Source: CAG-177 sp964587915 (GTDB lineage: Bacteria; Bacillota; Clostridia; Oscillospirales; Acutalibacteraceae). From it: a stretch of 64,000 bases of DNA. Location: positions 1 to 64,000 of the forward strand of contig CAZPMK010000004.1 in the NCBI GenBank assembly GCA_964587915.1. The letters are read 5' to 3'. Both the position numbers and the translations under genes were made by a program. Shown here one piece after another: positions 1-7,634 of the stretch. The notes beneath the pieces were generated by a model, which ran no database searches, was not told the DNA's origin, and saw only the letters and a list, made by a program, of their open reading frames with translations. Numbering within the stretch: the first letter of the stretch is position 1; the number at the start of each line of letters is the position of its first letter.

Positions 1-44
1 ACAAGTTAACGACCGTTTACAGCGGTTATTTTAGGAGAATTGCA

Positions 45-389
45 ATGGAATATATCAAAAGTCAAAAATATTGCACCCCCGAGCATATGTCCGAGATCAT
101 GGGGCCGAATCCCGTAAAGCTCGAGGAGATTTGGACTGATTGGCTCATACGGAAAAGCGAATACGCCGTGTCCGACCGCCGCTACATGGAAGCGGGAGCG
201 GGAAAGTATATCAATTTTACGGCGATTATTTTGCGTAAAAATAATTTTACTTATGTTTTCTTATTTTGCCGTTTACCGCCTCGTTTTATATATATGGTGG
301 GGCTATTTTGCGAGAAATCCCCGTTAAAATGCTCATGTTTTGCATATCAAATTTATTTATTTTTTACAAATTTTATCATTCCCTATTGA
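45..389 (+). pseudogene. Remnant of a class I SAM-dependent methyltransferase (internally deleted)
   Basis: The first ~28 residues, with a KSQKYCTPEH...MGPNPVKL pattern, resemble the start of small SAM-dependent methyltransferases common in gut Firmicutes. Residues ~31-65 (WTDWL...EYAVSDRRYMEAGAGKY.NF) resemble the extreme C-terminus of the same family. The whole Rossmann/SAM-binding core that should lie between them (roughly 150-200 residues) is absent, so the two ends are fused in frame. After about residue 70 the frame reads into AT-rich sequence with no recognisable domain. A ribosome binding site (aggag, about 34-38) precedes the ATG. I infer a decayed gene left by deletion in a mobile element, consistent with the truncated tnpV downstream. 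The family assignment is from memory of the motifs and is moderately certain. Confidence 0.5.
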
Positions 390-413
390 CATATCCGAAC
401 GGCGGGATATAAT
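386..413 (+). promoter_or_regulatory. Sigma-A promoter for the small ORF at 577
   Basis: TTGACA at 386-391 and TATAAT at 408-413, both perfect consensus, are separated by 16 bp. The transcript would have a leader of about 155 nt carrying strong inverted repeats before the ORF at 577. Confidence 0.65.
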
Positions 414-427
414 GGAAGCAAAACGGC

Positions 428-539
428 GTGACGAAATGTCACACGGCGTCCGCACATTCTTCAATGTCGGTACTCCTGTGACGGTTTACGCCTTTTCTTT
501 TGCCGTGCAATGTGACAAAACGTCACTTTTTGTGCGGAC
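428..539 (+). repeat. Nested inverted repeats between promoter and ORF; oriT-like or leader RNA structure
   Basis: Two 15-bp palindromes of the form GTGAC-N5-GTCAC lie at 428-442 and 512-526. A perfect 9-bp inverted repeat (GTCCGCACA at 448-456 with TGTGCGGAC at 531-539) encloses the second palindrome. The second palindrome is followed by five T residues. No protein-coding gene occupies 390-576. The structure could be a regulatory leader RNA, a protein-binding site or an origin-of-transfer region from the mobile element whose debris surrounds it; the sequence alone does not decide. Confidence 0.5.
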
Positions 540-576
540 TTTCGACACATAAGAAAGTTATGAAGGGAGTGATGCA

Positions 577-771
577 ATGTACTCGGTTTTCAGCGAATCC
601 TCATCGGCGGATTCGAGTGATATTTACGGCATTGAGCATGACGGCGAAAAGCTGTTTCTTTTAGGCGACAGTGAAGCTCGTGTTGCTCTTGCCGCCGCTC
701 TTTTGAATGATAACTCAGTCGAGCCTTGCCACGCATACGACATAATCGAAGATATGTTCTTCACCGCTTGA
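577..771 (+). CDS. Small acidic protein of unknown function, mobile-element type
   Basis: This 64-residue protein is preceded by a good ribosome binding site (aagggagtg) and its own promoter at 386-413. It contains a YGI motif near residue 17 and ends with the pattern HAYDIIEDMFF. That layout recalls small DUF6514-like proteins carried by integrative elements of Clostridia, in which a His/Asp pair precedes a C-terminal IEDF motif. No enzyme motif, signal peptide or membrane segment is visible. Function is unknown. Placement between a methyltransferase remnant and a truncated tnpV argues that it belongs to mobile-element debris, although this ORF itself appears intact. Confidence 0.5.
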   Translation: MYSVFSESSSADSSDIYGIEHDGEKLFLLGDSEARVALAAALLNDNSVEPCHAYDIIEDMFFTA

Positions 772-876
772 TAATGCAAACCGTCGAATTTACAAAAAAA
801 TCACCGGCTTTGCTACGGGTTGATAAGGCAGTATAGAAAACTTATACATCTGTGGCATTGCAAAGGAAAGAAATTT

Positions 877-909
877 GGCTTTGACTTAAAAGGTCAGAGC
901 CTTTTTCTT
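877..909 (+). terminator. Rho-independent terminator
   Basis: The hairpin pairs GGCTTTGAC with GGTCAGAGCC (one mismatch) and is followed by a TTTTTCTTTT tract. It closes the transcript of the small ORF at 577 and separates it from the tnpV fragment. Confidence 0.7.
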
Positions 910-986
910 TTGCAATAAAATCCGCACATTCGTCTTTTGATTCGACTTGATTTATAATTAACACATCAAAATCAAGGAGGTTCATT

Positions 987-1211
987 ATGAAAACATTATT
1001 TGAACAACAAGGTGTGCAGTACGAATTGCAGGGAGATTACAAATTACCTTGTGTTGCATTACCAAACGAAAGAAATTTTGAAATCGGCGTGTGGGGCGAG
1101 CGACACAGACGGTATCTAAATCGGCATAAAGAAAAAGGGTGTAACCCCATTTGCGAGGTTACACCGCATTTTCTAAAATACTTCCTTATTCACCCTGAGC
1201 ATTTTCATTGA
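987..1211 (+). pseudogene. tnpV: Truncated TnpV (transposon-encoded protein) fragment
   Basis: Residues 1-50 follow the TnpV N-terminal pattern: MKTLFEQ at the start, then QGDY.LP, then IGVWG.RH.RYL.RHKE. Full TnpV proteins are about 110-125 residues. Here similarity stops abruptly near residue 50, where the sequence runs into a hairpin (1138-1165) and then the promoter of the next gene. The remaining 24 residues of the reading frame are unrelated read-through. The ribosome binding site (aaggaggttcatt) is intact, so a short peptide may still be made. TnpV accompanies the serine recombinase TnpX-type transposons of clostridia. This copy marks the broken right edge of an old element. Confidence 0.75.
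1138..1165 (+). other. Perfect hairpin at the tnpV truncation point
   Basis: GGTGTAACC (1138-1146) pairs perfectly with GGTTACACC (1157-1165) over a 10-nt loop. It is followed only by GCATTTTCT, so it is a weak terminator at best. It sits exactly where homology to tnpV ends. Confidence 0.5.
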
Positions 1212-1236
1212 CAATTTCATTTTTTTCGCGTATACT
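1208..1236 (+). promoter_or_regulatory. Promoter of the lactaldehyde reductase gene
   Basis: TTGACA (1208-1213), a 17-bp spacer and TATACT (1231-1236) form a near-consensus sigma-A promoter about 50 bp before the fucO start. Confidence 0.7.
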
Positions 1237-1244
1237 GAAATCAG

Positions 1245-1260
1245 ATACGGACAACCGTAT
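1245..1260 (+). promoter_or_regulatory. Palindromic operator candidate downstream of the fucO promoter
   Basis: ATACGG-ACAA-CCGTAT is a perfect 6+6 bp inverted repeat about 9 bp downstream of the -10 element. That is a typical position for a repressor operator. The regulator is not identifiable from the window. Confidence 0.45.
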
Positions 1261-1289
1261 AAATTTAATCTTCAACAGGAGGAAATACC

Positions 1290-2438
1290 ATGGCTCAAAG
1301 ATTTGTGCTCAACGAAACCTCATATCACGGAAGCGGTGCAGTTGCCTGCGTTGCCGAAGAAGCGAAGGCAAGAGGCTTCCGCAAGGCTCTTGTTTGCTCC
1401 GACCCCTCACTTGTTAAATTCGGCGTTTCTCAAAAAGTAACGGATATTCTCGAAAAAGAGGGTCTTGCATATGAGCTTTTCACCGATATCAAGCCCAATC
1501 CCACGATTGAAAACGTACAGGCGGGCGTTGCGGCATTCAAGGCTGCCGAGGCAGATTATATCGTTGCAATAGGCGGCGGCTCCTCCATGGATACCGCAAA
1601 GGCAATAGGCATTATCATCAGAAATCCCGAATTTGCCGATGTCCGTTCACTTGAGGGCGTTGCTCCCACGAAGAACGCAAGCGTTCCCATTATCGCAGTT
1701 CCCACCACTGCCGGTACTGCCGCAGAGGTTACTATAAACTATGTTATCACCGATGCTCAAAACAACCGCAAGATGGTATGCGTGGATGTTCATGATATTC
1801 CCGTGGTTGCAGTCGTTGACCCCGATATGATGTCAAGTATGCCCAAGGGTCTTACCGCCGCAACGGGCATGGATGCACTCACCCACGCAATCGAAGGCTA
1901 CATAACCAAGGGAGCCTGGGAGCTTTCCGATATGTTCCATCTCAAGGCAATCGAAATTATTGCCCGTTCGCTCAGAGGTGCAGTTGAAAACACTCCCGAG
2001 GGCAGAACCGATATGGCTCTGGGTCAGTATGTTGCCGGCATGGGCTTCTCAAACGTCGGTCTCGGTATCGTACACTCGATGGCTCACCCCCTCGGTGCTC
2101 TTTATGACACACCTCACGGCGTTGCCAATGCCATAATTCTTCCCACCGTTATGGAATACAACGCTCCCTGCACGGGCGAAAAATATAGAGATATCGCCAA
2201 GGCAATGGGTGTTAAGGGCACGGACGATATGAGCGTTGAGGAATATCGCAAGGCGGCAATAGATGCCGTAAAGCAGCTCTCTCACGATGTCGGCATTCCC
2301 GCAGACCTCAAAGAAATTGTAAAGCCCGAGGATGTTCAGTTCCTTGCAGAAAGTGCTTACGCCGATGCCTGCCGTCCCGGTAACCCGAGAGACACAAGCG
2401 TTGAAGAGCTTAAAGAGCTTTATCTCAGCCTTATGTAA
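1290..2438 (+). CDS. fucO: Lactaldehyde reductase / 1,2-propanediol oxidoreductase (iron-dependent alcohol dehydrogenase)
   Basis: This group III iron-dependent alcohol dehydrogenase has 382 residues, the same length as E. coli FucO, and very similar blocks throughout (AIGGGS, ADVRSLEG, PTTAGTAAEVTINYVIT, DALTHAIEGYIT). The nucleotide-binding GGGS lies near residues 95-98. The four expected metal ligands are present: Asp195, His199, His262 and His276. In the cytoplasm FucO reduces lactaldehyde to 1,2-propanediol during fucose or rhamnose fermentation, regenerating NAD+. An aggaggaaatacc ribosome binding site precedes the ATG. A strong terminator follows, so it appears to be transcribed alone. 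No fuc or rha genes are adjacent, so the physiological substrate could be another short aldehyde. Confidence 0.88.
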   Translation: MAQRFVLNETSYHGSGAVACVAEEAKARGFRKALVCSDPSLVKFGVSQKVTDILEKEGLAYELFTDIKPNPTIENVQAGVAAFKAAEADYIVAIGGGSSMDTAKAIGIIIRNPEFADVRSLEGVAPTKNASVPIIAVPTTAGTAAEVTINYVITDAQNNRKMVCVDVHDIPVVAVVDPDMMSSMPKGLTAATGMDALTHAIEGYITKGAWELSDMFHLKAIEIIARSLRGAVENTPEGRTDMALGQYVAGMGFSNVGLGIVHSMAHPLGALYDTPHGVANAIILPTVMEYNAPCTGEKYRDIAKAMGVKGTDDMSVEEYRKAAIDAVKQLSHDVGIPADLKEIVKPEDVQFLAESAYADACRPGNPRDTSVEELKELYLSLM

Positions 2439-2444
2439 AATTTT

Positions 2445-2476
2445 GCCGGTCAGCCGAAAAGCCGACCGGCTTTTTT
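2445..2476 (+). terminator. Terminator after fucO
   Basis: GCCGGTC pairs with GACCGGC and is followed by six T residues. It lies between fucO and the PfkB kinase gene, only 14 bp before the kinase start, so some read-through is possible. Confidence 0.85.
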
Positions 2477-2489
2477 GTGAGGAAACGGT

Positions 2490-3383
2490 ATGAAAATTAT
2501 TATTTTCGGCTCATGCAATATTGACACGGTTTATTCCGTTAAAAGCATAGTCAAGGCGGGTGAAACCGCCGCGGTTGAGAAAATCGAAAATTTCCCCGGC
2601 GGCAAGGGCTTTAATCAGGCTGTCGCCGCCGCAAGAGCGGGAGCGGAAACGCTTTTCGCCGGCTGTATCGGAACGGACGGAGGATTTCTTCTCGACCTGC
2701 TTAAAAAAGAAAATATCAACATCTCTCTCATGCGTCAAATTGACGGCATGACGGGACGGGCAAGCATACAGGTTGATGCGAACGGTGAAAATGCCATTCT
2801 TGTATCAAAGGGTGCAAACGGCAACATTACCCGTGAGCATATCGACGAGGTTATTTCCGCTTGTTTCGAGGGAGACGTAATGCTTTTGCAGAACGAAACA
2901 AACGGGCTTGAATATATCCTCGAGCGTGCAAGAAAAGCGGGAGTTTACACTGTTCTCAACCCCTCTCCGTTCGGCGAATATCTGCGTTCTCTGCCCGTAT
3001 CCGCCGATTGTGTAATACTCAACGAAACCGAGGCGTGCGAATGGGCTGAAAGCTCCGACCCTCTGGATTTTATTGAAAAATTCGGTTCTGAATTTGACAT
3101 AATTCTAACCCTCGGCGAAAAGGGCGGCGTATACCGTTTGAACGGAAAAACGGCAAAATTCAACGCATACAAAACTAATGTTGTTGATACCACCGCCGCA
3201 GGCGACACCTTTACCGGATATCTTTTTGCCCGCCTCTCATCGGGCACGGACACTCAAACGGCTTTTTCCGAAGCCGCTTTTGCCGCCGCCATAGCCGTTT
3301 CAAGAAACGGTGCATCTTCTTCCGTACCTTATCTTCATGAGGTTCTCGAAAAAGTCGGCGAAGCCGCACCCCTCACTTTTTGA
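2490..3383 (+). CDS. PfkB-family carbohydrate kinase, ribokinase-like
   Basis: This 297-residue PfkB-family sugar kinase carries the N-terminal substrate signature GGKGFNQAVAAARAG near residues 37-51. The C-terminal signature DTTAAGDTFTGY contains the anion-hole motif and catalytic base Asp239. The GGKG.NQ block is ribokinase-like rather than fructokinase-like, but the exact sugar cannot be fixed from sequence alone. The product would phosphorylate a sugar in the cytoplasm using ATP. The ATG follows a gtgaggaaacggt ribosome binding site just behind the fucO terminator. A role beside FucO in deoxysugar or pentose use is possible but unproven. Confidence 0.8.
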   Translation: MKIIIFGSCNIDTVYSVKSIVKAGETAAVEKIENFPGGKGFNQAVAAARAGAETLFAGCIGTDGGFLLDLLKKENINISLMRQIDGMTGRASIQVDANGENAILVSKGANGNITREHIDEVISACFEGDVMLLQNETNGLEYILERARKAGVYTVLNPSPFGEYLRSLPVSADCVILNETEACEWAESSDPLDFIEKFGSEFDIILTLGEKGGVYRLNGKTAKFNAYKTNVVDTTAAGDTFTGYLFARLSSGTDTQTAFSEAAFAAAIAVSRNGASSSVPYLHEVLEKVGEAAPLTF

Positions 3384-3486
3384 CGGTTCATTGCAGGACG
3401 ACAAGCTGTTTTCTTGCGTTTTTGCACATATCCAAGCCGTAAATGTTGGTATTTTGCAGGATTTTTAACAAAAAGTTGCAAGCTTC

Positions 3487-3515
3487 TTGACAAAACGGCT
3501 TTTACGCTGTAAAAT
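3487..3515 (+). promoter_or_regulatory. Promoter of gdhA
   Basis: TTGACA (3487-3492), a 17-bp spacer and TAAAAT (3510-3515) give a leader of roughly 90 nt before the gdhA ATG at 3613. The promoter overlaps any upstream in-frame extension, which argues against a longer protein. Confidence 0.7.
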
Positions 3516-3612
3516 ATTCATCGTAAAGACAATGGCGTCTTTGAATGGAAATTTCCGTTTAAGGACGCGTTTCCCTTTTAAATTACATACAATGTTGCGG
3601 GAGGCTAAAATT

Positions 3613-4947
3613 ATGTCATATGTAGATGAAGTACTCGAAGAGGTCGTTCGTCAAAATCCGTCTGAGCCTGAATTTCATCAGGCAGTAAAAGAGGTTCTCG
3701 ATTCACTCAGAGTAGTAATTGACGCTCATGAGGAGGAATACAGAAGAAACGCTCTTCTCGAAAGACTTGTAAATCCCGAAAGACAGTTCAAATTCAGAGT
3801 TTCGTGGGTTGATGATAACGGTCAGGCACACATCAACACCGGCTACCGTGTACAGTTCAACAGTGCCATAGGTCCCTACAAGGGCGGCTTGAGACTTCAC
3901 CCGTCGGTAAATCTCGGTATTATCAAATTCCTCGGCTTTGAGCAGATATTCAAAAACTCCCTTACGGGTCTCCCCATCGGCGGCGGCAAGGGCGGCTCCG
4001 ACTTTGACCCCAAAGGTAAATCCGACCGTGAAATCATGGCATTCTGCCAGAGCTTCATGCTCGAGCTTTACAGATATATCGGTGCGGACACCGACGTCCC
4101 CGCAGGCGATATCGGCACGGGTGCAAGAGAAATAGGCTATATGTTCGGTCAATACAAGAGAATCAAGGGCTTGTTCAACGGCGTTCTTACCGGCAAGGGT
4201 CTGACCTACGGCGGTTCGCTTGCAAGAACGGAGGCTACGGGCTACGGTCTGCTTTATATCACGCAGGAAATGCTTAAATGCAACGGCATTGACCTTGCGG
4301 GCAAAACCATAGCCGTTTCCGGTGCGGGTAACGTTGCCATTTATGCTATTGAAAAGGCTCATCAGCTCGGTGCAAAGGTTGTTACCGCCTCCGACTCCAA
4401 CGGCTGGATATACGACCCGAACGGCATCGACGTTGCCGCTCTCAAGGAGATAAAGGAAGTCAAAAGAGCAAGACTTACCGAATACAAAAAATACCGTCCC
4501 GATTCGGAATATCATGAGGGCAAGGGCGTATGGTCGGTTAAAGTCGATATTGCTCTCCCCTGTGCAACTCAAAATGAAATTCTTATCGACGATGCAAAAC
4601 AGCTCGTTGAAAACGGCGTAATCGCTGTGTGCGAGGGTGCAAATATGCCCACAACGATTGAAGCTACCGAATATTTCAGAAGCCACGGCGTTCTTTTCCT
4701 GCCCGGCAAGGCAGCGAACGCAGGCGGTGTTGCCACCTCGGCTCTCGAAATGTCGCAGAACAGCGAAAGACTTAACTGGACCTTTGAAAAGGTTGACAGT
4801 AAGCTCCAGCACATCATGACGGAGATTTTCCACAACCTTGACGATGCGGCAACAAGATACGGTATGCACGGCAATTATGTTGCGGGTGCGAACATCGCCG
4901 CCTTTGAAAGAGTCGTCAACGCCATGAACGCTCAGGGCATTGTTTGA
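3613..4947 (+). CDS. gdhA: Glutamate dehydrogenase, NADP-type hexameric family
   Basis: The 444-residue enzyme catalyses reductive amination of 2-oxoglutarate with ammonia, the main assimilation route in many anaerobes. Conserved glutamate-site lysines align as Lys90 (in YKGGLR), Lys114 (in FKNSLTG) and catalytic Lys126 (in GGGKGG). The Asp of PAGDIGTG and the dinucleotide motif SGAGNVA are present. I chose the ATG at 3613 because it has a GGGAGG ribosome binding site and gives the family length. The frame is open for 42 codons upstream, but that stretch covers the promoter. NADP preference is inferred from family resemblance, not proven. Confidence 0.92.
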   Translation: MSYVDEVLEEVVRQNPSEPEFHQAVKEVLDSLRVVIDAHEEEYRRNALLERLVNPERQFKFRVSWVDDNGQAHINTGYRVQFNSAIGPYKGGLRLHPSVNLGIIKFLGFEQIFKNSLTGLPIGGGKGGSDFDPKGKSDREIMAFCQSFMLELYRYIGADTDVPAGDIGTGAREIGYMFGQYKRIKGLFNGVLTGKGLTYGGSLARTEATGYGLLYITQEMLKCNGIDLAGKTIAVSGAGNVAIYAIEKAHQLGAKVVTASDSNGWIYDPNGIDVAALKEIKEVKRARLTEYKKYRPDSEYHEGKGVWSVKVDIALPCATQNEILIDDAKQLVENGVIAVCEGANMPTTIEATEYFRSHGVLFLPGKAANAGGVATSALEMSQNSERLNWTFEKVDSKLQHIMTEIFHNLDDAATRYGMHGNYVAGANIAAFERVVNAMNAQGIV

Positions 4948-4961
4948 TTCAACTACTCTCT

Positions 4962-4990
4962 GCGGACTGCAAAAGCGGTCCGCTTTTTTT
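4962..4990 (+). terminator. Terminator after gdhA
   Basis: GCGGAC pairs with GTCCGC around a TGCAAAAGCG loop and is followed by seven T residues. It ends the monocistronic gdhA transcript. Confidence 0.88.
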
Positions 4991-5000
4991 ATTTTGTCCG

Positions 5001-5029
5001 TTGATTCGCAACACATATTATGTTATAAT
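5001..5029 (+). promoter_or_regulatory. Promoter of the Gfo/Idh/MocA gene at 5062
   Basis: TTGATT (5001-5006), a 17-bp spacer and a perfect TATAAT (5024-5029) lie 32 bp before the start codon. Confidence 0.65.
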
Positions 5030-5061
5030 AATTATATAAATCAATACGGAGGATGAATGCT

Positions 5062-6120
5062 ATGGCAATCAGAATCGGCATTATCGGAAACGGCGGAATA
5101 AGCAACGCCCACATGGACGGCTACAAGGCTCTCGGAGACAGAGTTGAGATAGTCGCCTGCTGTGACATAAACGTTGAAAAAGCAAAAAGCTATGCCGAAA
5201 AATACGGAATAAAGAACTACTATTCAAACTGCTATGATATGCTTGAAAACAACAAGCTCGATGCGGTAAGCGTCTGCACTTGGAACAGTGCTCACGCAGA
5301 ATGCACCATAGCCGCACTCAATGCAGGCTGTCATGTGCTTTGCGAAAAGCCCATGGCGATGAACACCGAGGAAGCTCTCAAAATGCAGGAAGCTGCCGAA
5401 AGAAACGGCAAGCTCCTCATGCTCGGCTTTGTCAGACGGCACGGCAGCGATGCGGCAAGAGCGGTTGACCTTGTTTCAAAGGGATATCTCGGTGATATTT
5501 ACTATGCAAAGGCATCATATCTTCGCCGTTGCGGCTTCCCCGGCGGCTGGTTCGGTGACAAATCACGCTCGGGCGGCGGTCCGCTTATCGACCTCGGCGT
5601 TCATGTTATCGACCTTGCGAGATACGTTATGGGCAAGCCGAAGCCGACAACCGTTTTCGGTGCAACCTTTGATAAAATCGGTGCAAGAGAGCATATTAAA
5701 ACGGGAGATTGGATGAGCGAAACTGTTGTTGACAAGCCGATTTTCGACGTTGAGGATCTTGCAACGGCAATGATTCGTTTCGATAACGGTGCAGTCCTCC
5801 ATGTCGAAGCGAGCTTTAATCTCAATCTCAAAAAGCCGTCGGGCGACCTTGAATTTTTCGGAAATAAAGCGGGTCTCAGCTTTACTCCGTTTGAGCTTCA
5901 CACGGAATGCAACAATATGCTTGCCGATATTTCACTTCAGGGACAGAACGATTTTGATTTCGGGCGTGATTTTGCCCGTGAAATCAAAAACTACGTTGAC
6001 AGCATCGAGGGCAAAGCCGAATGTCTTGCTCCTGCCGAGGACGGCGTAGAGCTTATGCGTATTCTCGATGCGGTATATCTCTCGGCAAAGACGGGAAAAT
6101 CCGTTGACATCGTGAGATAA
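5062..6120 (+). CDS. Gfo/Idh/MocA-family NAD(P)-dependent oxidoreductase
   Basis: This ~352-residue protein has an N-terminal Rossmann motif (GIIGNGGIS) and the family signature EKPMA near residues 95-99. The C-terminal catalytic region includes GGGPLIDLGVHVIDLARYVMG, with the usual Asp/His pair. Members oxidise or reduce sugars, polyols or their derivatives with NAD(P). Substrate is not predictable here. I start at the ATG at 5062, nine bases after GGAGG. The in-frame ATG at 5053 abuts that ribosome binding site and is unlikely. The next gene, an FAD oxidoreductase, starts 25 bp later and is probably co-transcribed. Confidence 0.82.
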   Translation: MAIRIGIIGNGGISNAHMDGYKALGDRVEIVACCDINVEKAKSYAEKYGIKNYYSNCYDMLENNKLDAVSVCTWNSAHAECTIAALNAGCHVLCEKPMAMNTEEALKMQEAAERNGKLLMLGFVRRHGSDAARAVDLVSKGYLGDIYYAKASYLRRCGFPGGWFGDKSRSGGGPLIDLGVHVIDLARYVMGKPKPTTVFGATFDKIGAREHIKTGDWMSETVVDKPIFDVEDLATAMIRFDNGAVLHVEASFNLNLKKPSGDLEFFGNKAGLSFTPFELHTECNNMLADISLQGQNDFDFGRDFAREIKNYVDSIEGKAECLAPAEDGVELMRILDAVYLSAKTGKSVDIVR

Positions 6121-6145
6121 GCATATATTTTCGGGGGAAAAGAAA

Positions 6146-7501
6146 ATGTCAAAAATAGCAGTTGCCGGTGCAGGTCACGGAGGAATTACGGCGGCTATAC
6201 ACCTTGCTCGACAAGGGCATGAGGTGACCGTATACGAAAAGCAGTCCTTTGAAAATCTCGGTCTGCCGCACAAGGACACCTTTGATGAGAGTGCAATGGA
6301 ATTTGCGGGTCTTGAAGTGCCCGAAAGCTGGCGTGCTCCGAACAACATCATAACCTTTGTTCCGCTCGGTGACGGCGTTTCCCCGCTCACTCTGCCCGAA
6401 TCGAAGGATGCCCGTTCTCTGACGGTGGAGCGTAAGGAGCTTATTCGGTATCTGATTTCCGTTGCAATTGAGGCAGGTGTGTCCTTTGTTTACGGTGAGG
6501 AGGTGCTCTCTCCCGTTGTGCTCGGGAGCAGAATAGCCGGAATCGTCACATCAAAGGGAACGCATTATTCCGACCTTGTAATTGACGCCTGCGGTGTCCA
6601 TTCGCCGCTCAGAAGTGCTCTGCCGGATTTTACCTGCATCGAAAATGAACCCGCAGAATTTGACATTCTGCACGCCTATCGGGCATATTATGAAAAACTT
6701 CCGAACGAAAAAGAGCCCGAAAATCCGTACAATATAATTTTGAAAGAGGACGGCACGGTGGGTCTTTCGTGGCTTATTTCCGAAAAGGATTACGTTGATA
6801 TTCTGATAGCCCGCTTTCCCGAAACGGACTTGGCAGGCTTCTGTTCACCGCTCAACGACCTTTATCACGATTATCCATGCATGGGCAAAAAGCTCTTACG
6901 AGGCGGCAGGATAACGGATATTCCCGTTCGTCAGCCTCTTGCCGTTTTGGTTGCCGACGGCTATGCCGCCGTGGGTGACAGTGCCTTTATGACCTATGCC
7001 GCAAAGGGCTCGGGTATCGCCTATTCTCTCATTGCAGGGACTCTGCTTGCACAAGCCGCAGAGCAGGACACCGACTGCCTTTTCAACTGTGAAACGCTTT
7101 GGGAATATCAAAAGAGCTTCTTTAGAAAAATAGGCTTTGATGCCTGCCGAACGGCACTTATGAAAAATCTGCTCCCCTACCTCACGGCAAAAGAGGTCAG
7201 CGAGCTTTTTGAGTCGGGTGTTATCTCAACACAGGAGCTTGAACGCCTCAGCAGCGCCTCCGTCGGCTCACTTTTCAATACGCAAACGGTTTCGGATATC
7301 AAAGAAAAGCTCCGTCTGCTGAAAGGAATGCCCGTTCTTCGTAAAAAGCTGCTCGATATGGCGGTTTGGTTCGGCAAGCTCACAGTCATTGAACCGTTTT
7401 TGCCGAATGAATATGAGCGTGAAAGCGTAAAGAAATGGGCGGAAAGGTACAATGAATTTTTCAATTCGATAAAGTACCGTCCCGACGAAGCACAAGAATG
7501 A
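6146..7501 (+). CDS. FAD-dependent oxidoreductase, monooxygenase/geranylgeranyl-reductase-like fold
   Basis: This 451-residue protein starts directly with a dinucleotide-binding motif (AVAGAGHGGITAAIHLARQGHEVTVYEK), the ADP-binding loop of PHBH-fold flavoproteins. A second FAD motif, VGDSAFMTYAAKGSG, follows near residues 275-290. These features place it in the broad squalene epoxidase/geranylgeranyl reductase/lycopene cyclase superfamily. The last ~140 residues are helical with no known motif. No partner ferredoxin or prenyl-lipid gene is adjacent, so the substrate is unknown. It sits 25 bp behind the Gfo/Idh gene and probably shares its transcript. The ggggaaaag ribosome binding site supports this start. 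Confidence 0.7.
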   Translation: MSKIAVAGAGHGGITAAIHLARQGHEVTVYEKQSFENLGLPHKDTFDESAMEFAGLEVPESWRAPNNIITFVPLGDGVSPLTLPESKDARSLTVERKELIRYLISVAIEAGVSFVYGEEVLSPVVLGSRIAGIVTSKGTHYSDLVIDACGVHSPLRSALPDFTCIENEPAEFDILHAYRAYYEKLPNEKEPENPYNIILKEDGTVGLSWLISEKDYVDILIARFPETDLAGFCSPLNDLYHDYPCMGKKLLRGGRITDIPVRQPLAVLVADGYAAVGDSAFMTYAAKGSGIAYSLIAGTLLAQAAEQDTDCLFNCETLWEYQKSFFRKIGFDACRTALMKNLLPYLTAKEVSELFESGVISTQELERLSSASVGSLFNTQTVSDIKEKLRLLKGMPVLRKKLLDMAVWFGKLTVIEPFLPNEYERESVKKWAERYNEFFNSIKYRPDEAQE

Positions 7502-7575
7502 CATACTGCCCTCGGTTTGTTCATTTTTAACGATTTTATTTGTTCGAAACCCTCGGCATTCGGCAAATCGGGGAC

Positions 7576-7604
7576 TTGACAACACTTTTTTCGGGTAGTA
7601 TAAT
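7576..7604 (+). promoter_or_regulatory. Consensus promoter of the aromatic amino acid operon
   Basis: TTGACA (7576-7581), a 17-bp spacer and TATAAT (7599-7604) match the sigma-A consensus perfectly. Start of transcription is expected near 7611, about 285 nt before pheA. A full-strength promoter ahead of a structured leader suggests control by attenuation rather than initiation. Confidence 0.85.
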
Positions 7605-7634
7605 AGCACTATCGACACGGAAAGGAGAACGGAT

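Noticed and set aside
340..552. A 70-codon plus-strand ORF across the promoter and palindromes at 386-539
   Set aside because: It overlaps the perfect promoter and inverted repeats, lacks a ribosome binding site and has no motif.
3487..3612. A 42-residue N-terminal extension of glutamate dehydrogenase
   Set aside because: It would start inside the -35 box of the predicted promoter and lacks family similarity. GGGAGG before the ATG at 3613 and the family length favour the shorter form.
3703..5016. A 437-codon minus-strand open frame opposite gdhA
   Set aside because: It is entirely antisense to a clearly assigned gdhA, has no ribosome binding site or recognisable motif, and arises from the codon bias of the plus-strand gene.
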